Positions 23,777-32,668 of a DNA stretch of 64,000 nucleotides are shown here, in pieces. How positions within the stretch are numbered: the stretch's first letter is position 1; the number at the start of each line of letters is the position of its first letter. The stretch is taken from the NCBI GenBank assembly GCA_937907455.1, contig CALESQ010000107.1, positions 1 to 64,000 on the forward strand, given 5' to 3'. The stretch is from an uncultured Caldilineales bacterium (GTDB lineage: Bacteria > Chloroflexota > Anaerolineae > JAAEKA01). A model generated the notes under the pieces. That model saw nothing but the letters and a program-made list of their open reading frames with translations. It did not search any database and had not been told where the DNA came from. The position numbers were made by a program, and so were the translations under genes.

Positions 23777-25177
23777 CTACCTCACTCCCCCACCCTCATT
23801 GCGCTGCACAGTAGCCAGCTCCGCACTGCGCGTTTTCAGCAGCAGGCCAATCATCACATACGCCAGCGAGATCACCGCGATCACCAAAAAAGCCCGCTGA
23901 TAGCCAGCGACGCCGCCGATGGAGGCTGACACCGCACCCACCAACGCCGCGCCCAGCAATTGCCCCACACGGGTTGAAAGCGCCAGCGCAGCCTGTGCCG
24001 GAGCGCGCTGAGTGCGTGCCGCTTCATTGAGCATGATATAGCGCAGCGGTGCGCCCAACAGCCACGACAAGCCCATGCCTACCAGTCCACCGGCCACATA
24101 AAAGCTCACCAGCGAAGGCTTAAGCAGGCCAATCAATGCCATGCCCGCGGCCAGCACCGCCGTTCCCAGCAGCACCACCGTGCGCGAGCCAACGCGATCC
24201 AGCATTCGACCCGCCAGCGGTGAGCCAACCGCCATCACCAGCACCAGCGGCAGCAGCATGGTGCTGGCAGTTGCTTCACTCACCCGAAAAGCCAGCACCG
24301 CCATCGAGGGCACGAACACCAGCACCGCCTCGGCCAGACCTGACAGCGCAGCGAACAGGTTCACCAGCACCATTTGCCGCCCCGAAAAAAGGCTGAGATG
24401 CAGCACCGGGTCAGCGGCACGCCGCTCCACCAGCACAAACAGCGGCAGCAGCAACAAGGCCAGCAACAGGAAGTACAGCACCTGCGGCGTGCGCAGACTG
24501 GCGGCCACGTTAGCCGTGTCCAGTTGGCTCATGCCATAAGACAGCGCCGTCAGCAGCAGCGCCAGCACCGCCGTACCTGCCCAGTCAAAAGGCTTGGGTT
24601 GAGCGGCACGGCTGGCAGGCAGCAAACGCAGAGCTGCCACCACCAGCACCGCGGCAATGGGCAGGTTGATGAGGAAAAGCCAATGCCAGTTGAGCAGACC
24701 CAGCACCACGCCGCCCACAATCGGCCCTACCAGAAAAGCGATGCCGAAAACCGCGCCGATCAGCCCCAGCGCACTGCCGCGCTTTTCCACCGGGAAGGTG
24801 TCACCGATCACGGCCGCGGCCACCGGGAAGATGCCACCTGCACCCAATCCCTGCACGGCGCGACCTAACAGCAACACCTCGAAGCTGGATGACAGCGCCA
24901 CCACCAGCGAGCCGATGGCAAACAACACCACATCCAGCACATAGATGTTGCGTCGTCCCATACGGTCTGAAAGTTTGGCCATCAACGGCGTCCCCACCAG
25001 GTTGGCCAACACATAGATATTGAAGATCCAGGCCATAGCACGGTCATTCGCACCGAACTCCGTGCGGATAGCCGGCAGGGCTGGGCCGACAATGGCGATG
25101 TCAAGCGCGCCCATCAGCACGCCGACGAATAGCACCAACAACAAACGATTGCGCGAACGATTATCGAGCGTTGCCAT
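23777..25177 (-). CDS. DHA2-family (EmrB/QacA) drug:H+ antiporter
   Basis: 466 residues with about 14 membrane helices. Motif D1 near the start (VLMGALDIAIVGPALPAI), motif A LMAKLSDRMGRRNIYV, and antiporter motif C FGIAFLVGPIVGGVV place it with 14-helix multidrug exporters. Lies downstream of a TetR-type regulator on the same strand (gap 43 bases), so it is probably the regulator's effector gene. Substrate unknown. Confidence 0.9.
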   Translation of the reverse strand: MATLDNRSRNRLLLVLFVGVLMGALDIAIVGPALPAIRTEFGANDRAMAWIFNIYVLANLVGTPLMAKLSDRMGRRNIYVLDVVLFAIGSLVVALSSSFEVLLLGRAVQGLGAGGIFPVAAAVIGDTFPVEKRGSALGLIGAVFGIAFLVGPIVGGVVLGLLNWHWLFLINLPIAAVLVVAALRLLPASRAAQPKPFDWAGTAVLALLLTALSYGMSQLDTANVAASLRTPQVLYFLLLALLLLPLFVLVERRAADPVLHLSLFSGRQMVLVNLFAALSGLAEAVLVFVPSMAVLAFRVSEATASTMLLPLVLVMAVGSPLAGRMLDRVGSRTVVLLGTAVLAAGMALIGLLKPSLVSFYVAGGLVGMGLSWLLGAPLRYIMLNEAARTQRAPAQAALALSTRVGQLLGAALVGAVSASIGGVAGYQRAFLVIAVISLAYVMIGLLLKTRSAELATVQRNEGGGVR

Positions 25178-25220
25178 AGCTGTAAAACTTCTTTCCCGGT
25201 TGAAAATGAAATGGGCCGAC

Positions 25221-25799
25221 CTATAAACCCAGCCCGTCGAAAAACGTCAGTAAAATTGCCTGAGCCACCGCCTGCCCCGTTGCCGGGTCTGCGCTGTGCG
25301 ATGAATTCAGGAAGGGGTACATCATGCCCAACAGCAGCCAGGTGGCCGTAGCCGCATCCATAGCCCGCAACTCGCCGCGGCGCATGCCTTCAGCCAACAT
25401 GGTCTGCACCGGCTCGATAAACTGAGCGTGATAGGCGCGGGCAAATTCAGCCGCCCCCTGCTCGCTCAAATGCTCCATTTCCTGATTAGCCAGGCGGATG
25501 ATGGCGCGCTGCTCTGGCGGCCAGGCGAAAATAGCCCCGGTGAACGCGCTAACCTGTGCGCGCAGCCCGCTATGCTGAATGGCCTGCTCGATGGCCTCCC
25601 TGAGCTGCGCCAGCGCACCGTACAGAATAGCCATGAACAGCGCTTCCTTGTCCTGAAAGTGATAGTACAGCGCGGCCTTTGACACTTCAGCCGCCTCGGC
25701 AATTTCGCGCATCGCCAGGCCGTGGTAACCGCGGCTGATAAAAAGCCGGGTGGCTGTTTGCAGGATGTGAGGAGCGCCGCTTGGTGTGGTTTCGTTCAT
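25221..25799 (-). CDS. TetR-family repressor
   Basis: 192 residues. N-terminal helix-turn-helix (HILQTATRLFISRGYHGLAMREIAEAAEVSKAALYYHFQDKEALF) is textbook TetR. The ligand-binding C-terminal domain is of the common TetR_C type. Located between a small membrane-protein gene and an efflux gene in one transcription unit whose promoter carries a 28-bp near-palindrome, the likely binding site. The 34-bp hairpin repeats lie just upstream of its ATG. Confidence 0.9.
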   Translation of the reverse strand: MNETTPSGAPHILQTATRLFISRGYHGLAMREIAEAAEVSKAALYYHFQDKEALFMAILYGALAQLREAIEQAIQHSGLRAQVSAFTGAIFAWPPEQRAIIRLANQEMEHLSEQGAAEFARAYHAQFIEPVQTMLAEGMRRGELRAMDAATATWLLLGMMYPFLNSSHSADPATGQAVAQAILLTFFDGLGL

Positions 25800-25810
25800 G
25801 GTATGATCCA

Positions 25811-25960
25811 GGCTGGCTCGGTTGGGAAACCGGCCAGAGCAACAGGCTGGCTCGGTTGGGAAACCGGCCAGAGCAACAGGCTGGCTCGGTTAGGAAACCG
25901 GCCAGAGCAACAGGCTGGCTCGGTTGAGAAACCGGCCAGAGCAACAGGCTGGCTCGGTTT
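25811..25960 (-). repeat. Tandem array of 34-bp hairpin units (4.4 copies)
   Basis: Units start at 25811, 25845, 25879 and 25913, with a partial fifth from 25947. Each carries CTGGC-T-CGGTT, a 4-base loop, then AACCG-GCCAG, so each folds into a 10-bp stem with one bulged base. The stem is identical in all four units; differences occur only in the loop (GGGA, GGGA, AGGA, GAGA on the plus strand). The array fills the gap between the small membrane protein and tetR within one operon. Confidence 0.9.
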
Positions 25961-26351
25961 AACTTGCAAACGACTGACCAATAAAGTAGGTCTGCAGGAC
26001 AAACAGCAACGCCAACACGCTCATGCCAAAAGCCAGCCGTCCTTCGGTGCGGACGTTGTTGGGTTTCAGCCAGTAGTAAAGCAAAAAAAAGAAAAAAGCA
26101 CCCAACCCGCCAACATAGTGAATGAATAGTTGTACCGCGCCAAACCCCTGATCAAGCAATTTGACGCCGATCAGAATTTGCAGCATCAGCGCCAGTTGAG
26201 CAGCAATAAAAACCAGCCTGGTGGTGCGATTGCTGCCCTGCCCTTTGCGCACCTGTAGCCCCGTAACCACCACTGCGGCAAGCGCAGCGATCATCACCAA
26301 AACACCAACGCCTACATGGACTTGCGGGGGGACGATAACAGCGTCCAGCAT
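25959..26351 (-). CDS. Small four-helix membrane protein of unknown function
   Basis: 130 residues with about four hydrophobic helices (VHVGVGVLVMIAALAAVVVTG, then VFIAAQLALMLQILIGVKLL, then an aromatic-rich GAFFFFLLYYWLKP helix and a final one). Family not recognised. Histidines VHVG and IHYVGG lie near membrane ends. First gene of the TetR-regulated transcription unit, which makes it a probable target or ligand-handling partner of the repressor. The stop codon overlaps the last partial hairpin repeat. Confidence 0.6.
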   Translation of the reverse strand: MLDAVIVPPQVHVGVGVLVMIAALAAVVVTGLQVRKGQGSNRTTRLVFIAAQLALMLQILIGVKLLDQGFGAVQLFIHYVGGLGAFFFFLLYYWLKPNNVRTEGRLAFGMSVLALLFVLQTYFIGQSFAS

Positions 26352-26376
26352 GAATAGAATTTCCTGTCTAAAAAGA

Positions 26377-26404
26377 GATACTGACTGACCGGTCGGTCAG
26401 TATC
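26377..26404 (-). promoter_or_regulatory. TetR operator, 28-bp near-perfect palindrome
   Basis: Half-site GATACTGACTGACC (26377-26390) is followed by its complement with one mismatch (26391-26404). The core GACCGGTCGGTC is typical of TetR-family sites. It overlaps the -10 box and start point. Confidence 0.85.
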
Positions 26405-26429
26405 ATAATCTCTTTTCGGCCTCTGTCAA
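26402..26429 (-). promoter_or_regulatory. Promoter of the TetR/efflux operon
   Basis: Minus-strand TTGACA (26424-26429), 16-base spacer, TATGAT (26402-26407), about 50 bases before the first ATG at 26351. Confidence 0.8.
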
Positions 26430-26452
26430 ATCCTGCTCCCCGGCGCGCGGCC

Positions 26453-27307
26453 TCAGGCAGCGGTGCGGCTGCGTTTTTCCAGATAGCGCACCAGCAACGC
26501 CAGGGCAATAGTCATCACCAGGTACAGATAGCCCACCACATTGTAGGTTTCGAAGAACTTGAAGGTGCTGGCGGCGTAAATCTTGCCCTGATAGCTGATG
26601 TCAGCCACCCCCATCACCGACACCAGCGATGAGTCTTTGAGCATGGCGATAAAATCGTTGCCCAGCGGTGGCAGCACGCGGCGAACGGCCTGTGGCAGCA
26701 CCACATGGCGCATAGCCTGCCAATAGCTCATCCCTAACGAACGGGCGGCCTCGGTCTGGCCGCGCTCGATGGATTCGATACCGGCGCGGAACACCTCGGC
26801 CAGAAAAGCGCTGTAGCCGATGCTGAGTGCCACAATCACACGCAGGGTGAAATCTACCTGGCGCACATCGAACCCGGCCAGCCTGGTTGCCGCGCCGGTC
26901 AGCACGCCCGCAGCCAGCAGTTGGTCACCCATCCAGTTGATGCCATGCACCAGGCCCGGCGCGCCGGCAAAAACGATGTAATACAGCAGCACCAGCATGG
27001 GCACGCCGCGAATGATCTCGACGTAAAACGAGGCCGCTTCGTTGGTCAGTCGGCGGCTGGAGACGCGCGCCAGGCCAATCAGCAGCCCCAGCAGCAGCGC
27101 CAGCGCATAGGCGATCACCGTCACGCGCACGGTGATGCCCACACCCTTCAGTACCGCGCCGAAGATCACCTCGTAGGCGGGGTCGGTGAGCAAAATCCAC
27201 AGAAAAAAGAGTGCCAGCAGCACGGCGGCCACCAACCACAAAGGTGTTTTACGCAAGCTGGCAGCCAACTCGGTACGACGTGACGGGGAGGGCAAGGGTA
27301 TGGTCAT
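26453..27307 (-). CDS. Polar amino-acid ABC transporter permease (HisM/GlnP type)
   Basis: 284 residues with about five to six helices. The EAA loop reads EAARSLGMSYWQAMRHVVLPQAVRRVLPPLGN, and the N-terminal GVGITVRVTVIAYALALLLGLLIGLAR and EIIRGVPMLVLLYYIVF are standard for the HisM family. Neither a binding protein nor an ATPase is encoded nearby. Its start overlaps the histidine-kinase stop by four bases, so it is the last gene of the six-gene signalling operon, a place where it could act as a sensing partner or simply as a stray permease. Confidence 0.85.
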   Translation of the reverse strand: MTIPLPSPSRRTELAASLRKTPLWLVAAVLLALFFLWILLTDPAYEVIFGAVLKGVGITVRVTVIAYALALLLGLLIGLARVSSRRLTNEAASFYVEIIRGVPMLVLLYYIVFAGAPGLVHGINWMGDQLLAAGVLTGAATRLAGFDVRQVDFTLRVIVALSIGYSAFLAEVFRAGIESIERGQTEAARSLGMSYWQAMRHVVLPQAVRRVLPPLGNDFIAMLKDSSLVSVMGVADISYQGKIYAASTFKFFETYNVVGYLYLVMTIALALLVRYLEKRSRTAA

Positions 27308-29553
27308 GGAGATAAGTCCTGACGCGGGTGCAGCGCGCCGAAATCGAGCGCGGCATCGGGGTTGGTGTCATGGGCAAATTGCAACGGCAGCCAAAAACGG
27401 AACTCACTTCCGCCACCCGCGGCTTCGTCCACCCAAATTTGCCCGCCATGTTGGGTGACAATGTGCCGACAGATGGTCAGGCCCAGGCCGGTGCCCTTGT
27501 AGCGCCGCCGCGCGCTGCTGTCTACCTGATAGAAGCGCTCGAAGATACGTTCACGCTCTTCTTTGGGCACGCCAATGCCGCTGTCAAGCACGGCAAATTG
27601 CACCGCTGCCGGCTCGGCCCAGGCACGCACCGCTACCTGCCCCCCGGTAGGCGTGAATTTGATGGCGTTTTCAACCAGATTAGTCAGCACCTGTTCCAGG
27701 CGCATAGCGTCAGCCTCTACCTCGGGCAGAGCAGCGGGCAGCGGAGCCGCCAACGCCAGCCCCTTTTGCCCGGCCAGCGGAGTGAGCTTGTCTACCACCG
27801 TGCCGATCAGCTCGGCGGGCTGCAAGGGAATGGGGCGCAGGCGGATTTGCCCCGATTCAAGGCGGCTGAACTCCAGCAGGTCTTCGATCATGCGTTGCAG
27901 GTGGCCCGTTTGTTCCTGCACTGTGCCCAGAAAATCGCGCTGAATGTCGGTGACCGGGCCGGTTTTGCCCATCAGAATGATGTCTACAAAGCCTTTGATG
28001 GAATGCAGCGGCGTTTTCAGCTCGTGCGACACCACCGACAGGAAGTTGGACTTCATGCGCTCCAGCTCTTTTTGTGCGGTAATGTCGCGCAGCACCACCA
28101 CCACGCCACCCACCTGCTCGCCGCCATCGCCAGCGCGAAAGAGGGGCGCAGCCAAAGCCTGAAAAGTGCGCGGCTGGCCGTCGCTGGCTGTGCCTGCCGC
28201 GGCAATGGCTAATTCACGCATGGCTACCTCGCCGGCTGCGGCGGTTTCTTCCAACAAAGCAGCCAGATCGTCGCTGGCTAGCAGGTCGCGCAGCACCGCG
28301 TCCGGGGCGGGGGCCTCCAGCGCGAACAGGCGTGCAGCCACGGGGTTGATCAGCACCAGACGGCCAGCAGTATCCACCACCAACACGCCGTCGCCAATGC
28401 CTGCCAGCACGGCCTCCAGCTCGCGGCGTTTGTCGCTGGCATCGTTGTACAGGCGGGCGTTCTCAATGGCGGCAGCGGCAAAATAGGCAAAGCTCTCGGC
28501 CAGACTGCGATGCAAGGCTCCGTCGGCCTGGTCGGGGGCCGCGCCTACCAGCAATGCGCCGATGGCCTGCCCGCGCGCCAGCATCGGCGTTACCTCCAGC
28601 ATAGTGGCCGGCCAATAGGCGGTCACGGCCAGTACATTCCCTGGCTGCCGGGCTTCCGGGGTCAGCACAATGGTTTGACTGCGCGCGGAGCGCAGCGCGG
28701 CCTCCAGCCCAATTTGCTGGCTGAGGAGCGGCTTATCGGCCAGCAGTTGCGGCGGGTTGCCCGGTGTAGCCAACATATCCAGCGACTCGCCCTCGCTGTC
28801 GAGCAACAGCACAGCGCAGTAGGGCGACTCAACCAGGCGGCTGAGGCGTTCGGCTACGGTGCGCAGGGTATCGGTGAGAAACAGGGTGGAGGAAAGCGCC
28901 TTGGCGACTTCTTGCAACGTGCGCAATTGCAGCACGCGATCACCCAGGTCGGTGGCGGTGCGTTGCAGGGTGCGGGCCTGAGCAGCCAGGTCGTCGCTGC
29001 GCGCGGCCAGCGCCACCCGCAGGCGATCCACCTCGCGCAGGCGTCCGGCCAGCACCAGGCTGGCGCCGGTGATGCCCACGGTCAGCAGCAACAGCAGGCC
29101 GTAACGCGTCAAAAAGAAGGTGTCAGCCAGAAAGCCCCAGCCGCGGGCTGCCAAGGCTAGTCCTACGGCATAGAGCGGCCCATACAAAAAGGGCAGCCAC
29201 ATCAGCCACGGGGCATCGGGGCCATATACCAGCGCTTTCAACGCCAATACCGGATAGAACAAAAAGATCGGCGTGGCGATGCCCTCACCCAGCGCCACCA
29301 ACGCGGTGACAAACAGCACATCGGAAAGCTGAGACAGCCCATAAGGCAAAGTAGAATGGCTGTTACGTCCGGCGCGGCTGAAGAAGAAAAGTGTGGAACC
29401 GGCCAGCAACGCCGCATATACCGCCACCACTACTTGCAGGCCCAGGGAAGGGGCGGCCAGCAGTTGACGCAGGCCAACTGCTGCCAGCAATGCTTTCAGC
29501 GGCAGACTGTAAAGCAGTTCATTGTAGCGCAAACGGGCAAAGTTGGTGGTCAT
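27304..29553 (-). CDS. Membrane sensor histidine kinase with GAF and PAS domains
   Basis: 749 residues. About five to six N-terminal helices (residues 15-170), a short coiled coil (175-215), a GAF-type domain (~215-370), a PAS domain (~375-490), HisKA with the phospho-acceptor His510 (FLSVVSHELKTPLHSIKGF), and HATPase_c with LTNLVENAIKFTPTGG (N box), DSGIGVP and GTGLGLTIC. There is no large extracellular loop, so input may come through the membrane part, the GAF/PAS domains or partner proteins. The three envelope proteins encoded just upstream in the same operon are obvious candidates. The cognate regulator is the first gene of the operon. Confidence 0.9.
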   Translation of the reverse strand: MTTNFARLRYNELLYSLPLKALLAAVGLRQLLAAPSLGLQVVVAVYAALLAGSTLFFFSRAGRNSHSTLPYGLSQLSDVLFVTALVALGEGIATPIFLFYPVLALKALVYGPDAPWLMWLPFLYGPLYAVGLALAARGWGFLADTFFLTRYGLLLLLTVGITGASLVLAGRLREVDRLRVALAARSDDLAAQARTLQRTATDLGDRVLQLRTLQEVAKALSSTLFLTDTLRTVAERLSRLVESPYCAVLLLDSEGESLDMLATPGNPPQLLADKPLLSQQIGLEAALRSARSQTIVLTPEARQPGNVLAVTAYWPATMLEVTPMLARGQAIGALLVGAAPDQADGALHRSLAESFAYFAAAAIENARLYNDASDKRRELEAVLAGIGDGVLVVDTAGRLVLINPVAARLFALEAPAPDAVLRDLLASDDLAALLEETAAAGEVAMRELAIAAAGTASDGQPRTFQALAAPLFRAGDGGEQVGGVVVVLRDITAQKELERMKSNFLSVVSHELKTPLHSIKGFVDIILMGKTGPVTDIQRDFLGTVQEQTGHLQRMIEDLLEFSRLESGQIRLRPIPLQPAELIGTVVDKLTPLAGQKGLALAAPLPAALPEVEADAMRLEQVLTNLVENAIKFTPTGGQVAVRAWAEPAAVQFAVLDSGIGVPKEERERIFERFYQVDSSARRRYKGTGLGLTICRHIVTQHGGQIWVDEAAGGGSEFRFWLPLQFAHDTNPDAALDFGALHPRQDLSP

Positions 29554-31004
29554 CGCGGTGGCGGAGTGGGGGCTATGGTGGGTTCGGTTGCCGGTGTGGC
29601 CGTTGGCGGGGGTGGTTCTCCGCCGCCGCTGCCGGGGGTAGGCGTGGCAGCCGGTGGCACGGGCGAGGGCACTGAGGTGGGGGTAAAGGTGGCTGGGCGC
29701 GTAGGAATACGCGTGGGCAGCGAGGTGGGCAATGCGGTGGGCGTGGCGCTGGCCGTGGCAGTGGCGGTGAAGGTAGGTGAAGCGGTAGCCGTGGCAGTGG
29801 GCGTAGCGGTAGCCGTAGGTGTGGCGGTAGCCGTGGCCGTGGCGGTGGGCGTAGCGGTAGCCGTGGCGGTTGGGGTGGCGGTGGGCAACAGCAGATCAAG
29901 CCCGCGGAACCAAATACCATCGGGCCCGGCGGTGTAGAGACGATTGCGCCGCACCGGGTTCAGCGCCGCACTGCGAATCGTCTCGCCAGAGGAAGCCGCA
30001 AGACGCTGCCAACTGGCTCCGGCATCGTCCGAACGAAAAATAGCGCTGCTTTGATCTACGGCAAAAAGTGTTTCCTGCACACGATCATCCACCAGCAAGG
30101 TGTGAATTGTCCCCTGACCACCAGGCAATGCGACCACCTGCCAATGCGCGCCATGATCCAGGCTGCGAAACACCAACCCGCGACTGCCGGCAAACACCAG
30201 GCCGGAACGATCCTGCGCTGCGGTGAGACTGTTGATCTCTGCCAAGGGCGGCAAATCACCGGCCGCCTGCCAGCTTGCACCCAGATCAAGGCTACGCCAA
30301 AGTCCCGTGCCCGCAGACAGGTAGAGCGTGGCGGGGGTGCCATTGCCTGCGGCCAGCAGCCATTGCCTGGCGCTATGCGGCGACGCGGGCAGTTCGCCGG
30401 TAGCCAGCCAGGTGCTTCCGGCATCAATACTGAGCCACAAGCGGCCCGCAGCCGCCACAAAGAGCGCGGCTGGCTGGCCGGGAGGCAACGCCAGGGCCAC
30501 ACCGGTTTCATCGGCTGCATCAGGCCCGGCAAAAGCGGGTGCTGCTGCGATGGCCGCGCGCCAGGTGGGCAGTGTTTGCCACTGACTGCCGCCATCGCTG
30601 CTGGTGAACAGTTCCCATGCATCCTGTTGCCGGGCTACCGCATACAAGCGCCACGGGTCTGCGGCTGCCACTTGCCACGTGAGCAGGGCGCTTGCACCCA
30701 CACCCCCCACAGGCAGGCCGTTGTCGGCACGTCGCCAGCTTGCGCCATCATCCAGACTGCGCCAAAGGTTACCGGGAGTTTGGGCATAAAGCAGCATGGT
30801 GGTGCGGCTGGCGCGCGCTTGCAAGGCCATCACTGGCTGGCCGCGCAGTGCCAAGACAGCACCCGCCGAGTTGTCGGCACGCGCCCAGGGCAAGGCCAAA
30901 AAAGGAGACAGGAAAAACAGGATCGCCAGCAGCAAATGAGAGCCACGCTGGCGATACCACGGAGTTGGTTGAGGTAAAACGTCGGGGGTAGGCAGGCTGA
31001 CCAT
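29550..31004 (-). CDS. Membrane-anchored BNR/Ycf48-like beta-propeller protein with Thr-Pro-rich tail
   Basis: 484 residues. One N-terminal helix (about 22-43) acts as signal/anchor. Residues ~60-370 hold repeated blades of the kind LWRSLDDGASWRRADNG, LFTSSDGGSQWQTLP, LWLSIDAGSTWLATG, LWRSLDLGASWQAAG, IFRSDDAGASWQRLA (BNR/photosystem-assembly Ycf48-like repeats). Residues ~375-484 are a low-complexity tail of TATPT units ending in PPPR. The DNA coding for the tail is itself a run of GTAGCCGTGG-like repeats. Start overlaps the preceding stop and its stop overlaps the kinase start. A surface scaffold or ligand-binding role is inferred. Confidence 0.78.
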   Translation of the reverse strand: MVSLPTPDVLPQPTPWYRQRGSHLLLAILFFLSPFLALPWARADNSAGAVLALRGQPVMALQARASRTTMLLYAQTPGNLWRSLDDGASWRRADNGLPVGGVGASALLTWQVAAADPWRLYAVARQQDAWELFTSSDGGSQWQTLPTWRAAIAAAPAFAGPDAADETGVALALPPGQPAALFVAAAGRLWLSIDAGSTWLATGELPASPHSARQWLLAAGNGTPATLYLSAGTGLWRSLDLGASWQAAGDLPPLAEINSLTAAQDRSGLVFAGSRGLVFRSLDHGAHWQVVALPGGQGTIHTLLVDDRVQETLFAVDQSSAIFRSDDAGASWQRLAASSGETIRSAALNPVRRNRLYTAGPDGIWFRGLDLLLPTATPTATATATPTATATATATPTATATPTATATASPTFTATATASATPTALPTSLPTRIPTRPATFTPTSVPSPVPPAATPTPGSGGGEPPPPTATPATEPTIAPTPPPR

Positions 31005-32668
31005 CAGCGGGGCGGCGGCGTAGCGGTCGGCGGTGGAGATGTGGGGCCAGGCGGTGGCGGAGGGGTGGGGGTAACCACCAGCGTCTCGGCGGTTGGCGTG
31101 GGGGTGGGGGTAGGGGTGGCCGAGATGGAGGTAGCCGTAGGCGCAGCCGTTGGCTGCGGCAGGCGCGTGGGGGCCAGCCCTACCGGTAAATCAGCAATGG
31201 GGCTGCTGGGGCTTACCAGCCGCGCGGCCACCCAGCCCGGCTTGCCGTCAATGCAGCAGACCACCAGCCAATCACCCGCTTCGTTGCGTCCGGCCAGTGC
31301 CAGCACATCACCGGCTTTAAGCTGACCGGCCACGGGATAATCAGTACCGGGGCCGAGGCGCACATTCAGGGTGTCGGCAGCGATCTCCACGAAGGGTGTG
31401 GGGGCAGGGTCGCTGCTGGCAGCGACAGCGGTGGGAGCTTGCAGACCTTGCAGCGCGGCCAATGCCTCAGCCGCGTCCGCCACAGGCAGCGCGGCGGCCT
31501 GACGATAGAGCGCAATGGCCGTGGCGCTGTCACTGTTTTGCAGCAAGGCGGCACGGCGCAGCAGCAGGCGATAGTACAGCTCGGCAGCCTGGCCGCTGGC
31601 GTAGTCGCTGCGCGCTTGCAGCAAGGTAGCCAGAGCGTTTTCCGCCTGCGCCCAATCCTCACGATCCAGCGCCTGACGTACATCCAGATAGGCGGAAGCC
31701 AGTTGGCGTTCTTCGCTGGCCTCTATGTTGCGCGGGCGCAGCGCCAATGCCTTGCCGAAGCGCGCAATGGCCTGACGGATGGCATCGGCGTGGGCGTCAG
31801 GAGTTGCCAGCAGCGCGCGGCCATCACCCAGATAGGCAATGAACAGCAGCTCGCGCACGGCGTCGCGTTGATAGTTGCTGTCCAGCTCGCTCACGGCTTC
31901 CAGGCGGGTGATGGCTTCGTTCCATTGGCTGTTGTCATAGGCGGCAACGCCCGCCTTGAACTGCGCATCCAGGGTGCGCTGGCGCAGCACCAGGTCAAGC
32001 CGTTGGGCGGCATCGGCATAAACCGGATCAACAGCCAGCACGGCGCGCAGTTGCGCCTCTGCGGTTGCCCAGTCACCGGCGTTCATCGCCTGTTGGGCGC
32101 TGTCGTAGGCCGCGGCGATCTCCTCAAGCCGTGCTGCGCGTTCCAATCCTTCCTGGGCCAGCGTTTCAAAGCGCTGGTTGCCGGATTGTGCCAGATCGGT
32201 GAAGGCTGCCTTGGCGGCGGCATAGTCACCTACAGCCAGGCTGGATTGGCCGCGGTTGTAAAGCGCCTCGTATTGCAGGGCAGTGCCCATGCGCGGCAAC
32301 CAGCCTTGCTGCCAGGCCCATGCGCTCAGCACTGCGCCGATCAGCAGCAGCAGCGCAACCCAGCGTAGCGCCGACGTGGAGCCGCGACGTTCCGGGCGAT
32401 TTTCGGCAGGTGCTTTGGCTGCCTCTGCCTCTACTTCTTCCAGTTGTAGCAGCCAGCTTGTTTCATCAATCAACGGATCAAGCCCCGGCCAGTGCGGCTG
32501 CACGGCACGCACGCGCGCGAAATAATCCAGCGCGGCGCGCCATTCGCGCCGCTGGTAGTGCGCCATGCCTTGCTCGTACAAGGATTCGGCGCGCGCGGCC
32601 TCGCCCGCGCCGACACGCGGCGAGCTGGATGCGGCAGCGGAGCGGGACTTGTCGTTGTGTGAAGTCAT
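31004..32668 (-). CDS. Membrane TPR protein with SH3 domain and Thr-Pro-rich tail
   Basis: 554 residues. A cytoplasmic TPR-like segment (ESLYEQGMAHYQRREWRAALDYFARVRAVQP, ~28-60) precedes one membrane helix (~102-120). The outer part has several TPR-like repeats (~130-410), then a bacterial SH3 domain (VEIAADTLNVRLGPGTDYPVAGQLKAGD ... GKPGWVAARLV, ~430-490), which often binds peptidoglycan. It ends in a PT-rich tail (~500-554). Thus it spans the membrane and could connect wall or surface status with the cytoplasm. Coupled by overlaps to the giant Ig-like protein before it and the BNR protein after it. Confidence 0.78.
   Translation of the reverse strand: MTSHNDKSRSAAASSSPRVGAGEAARAESLYEQGMAHYQRREWRAALDYFARVRAVQPHWPGLDPLIDETSWLLQLEEVEAEAAKAPAENRPERRGSTSALRWVALLLLIGAVLSAWAWQQGWLPRMGTALQYEALYNRGQSSLAVGDYAAAKAAFTDLAQSGNQRFETLAQEGLERAARLEEIAAAYDSAQQAMNAGDWATAEAQLRAVLAVDPVYADAAQRLDLVLRQRTLDAQFKAGVAAYDNSQWNEAITRLEAVSELDSNYQRDAVRELLFIAYLGDGRALLATPDAHADAIRQAIARFGKALALRPRNIEASEERQLASAYLDVRQALDREDWAQAENALATLLQARSDYASGQAAELYYRLLLRRAALLQNSDSATAIALYRQAAALPVADAAEALAALQGLQAPTAVAASSDPAPTPFVEIAADTLNVRLGPGTDYPVAGQLKAGDVLALAGRNEAGDWLVVCCIDGKPGWVAARLVSPSSPIADLPVGLAPTRLPQPTAAPTATSISATPTPTPTPTAETLVVTPTPPPPPGPTSPPPTATPPPR

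Noticed and set aside
25811..25960. CRISPR array
   Set aside because: Units are directly adjacent (34-bp period) with no spacers, and no cas genes are present.
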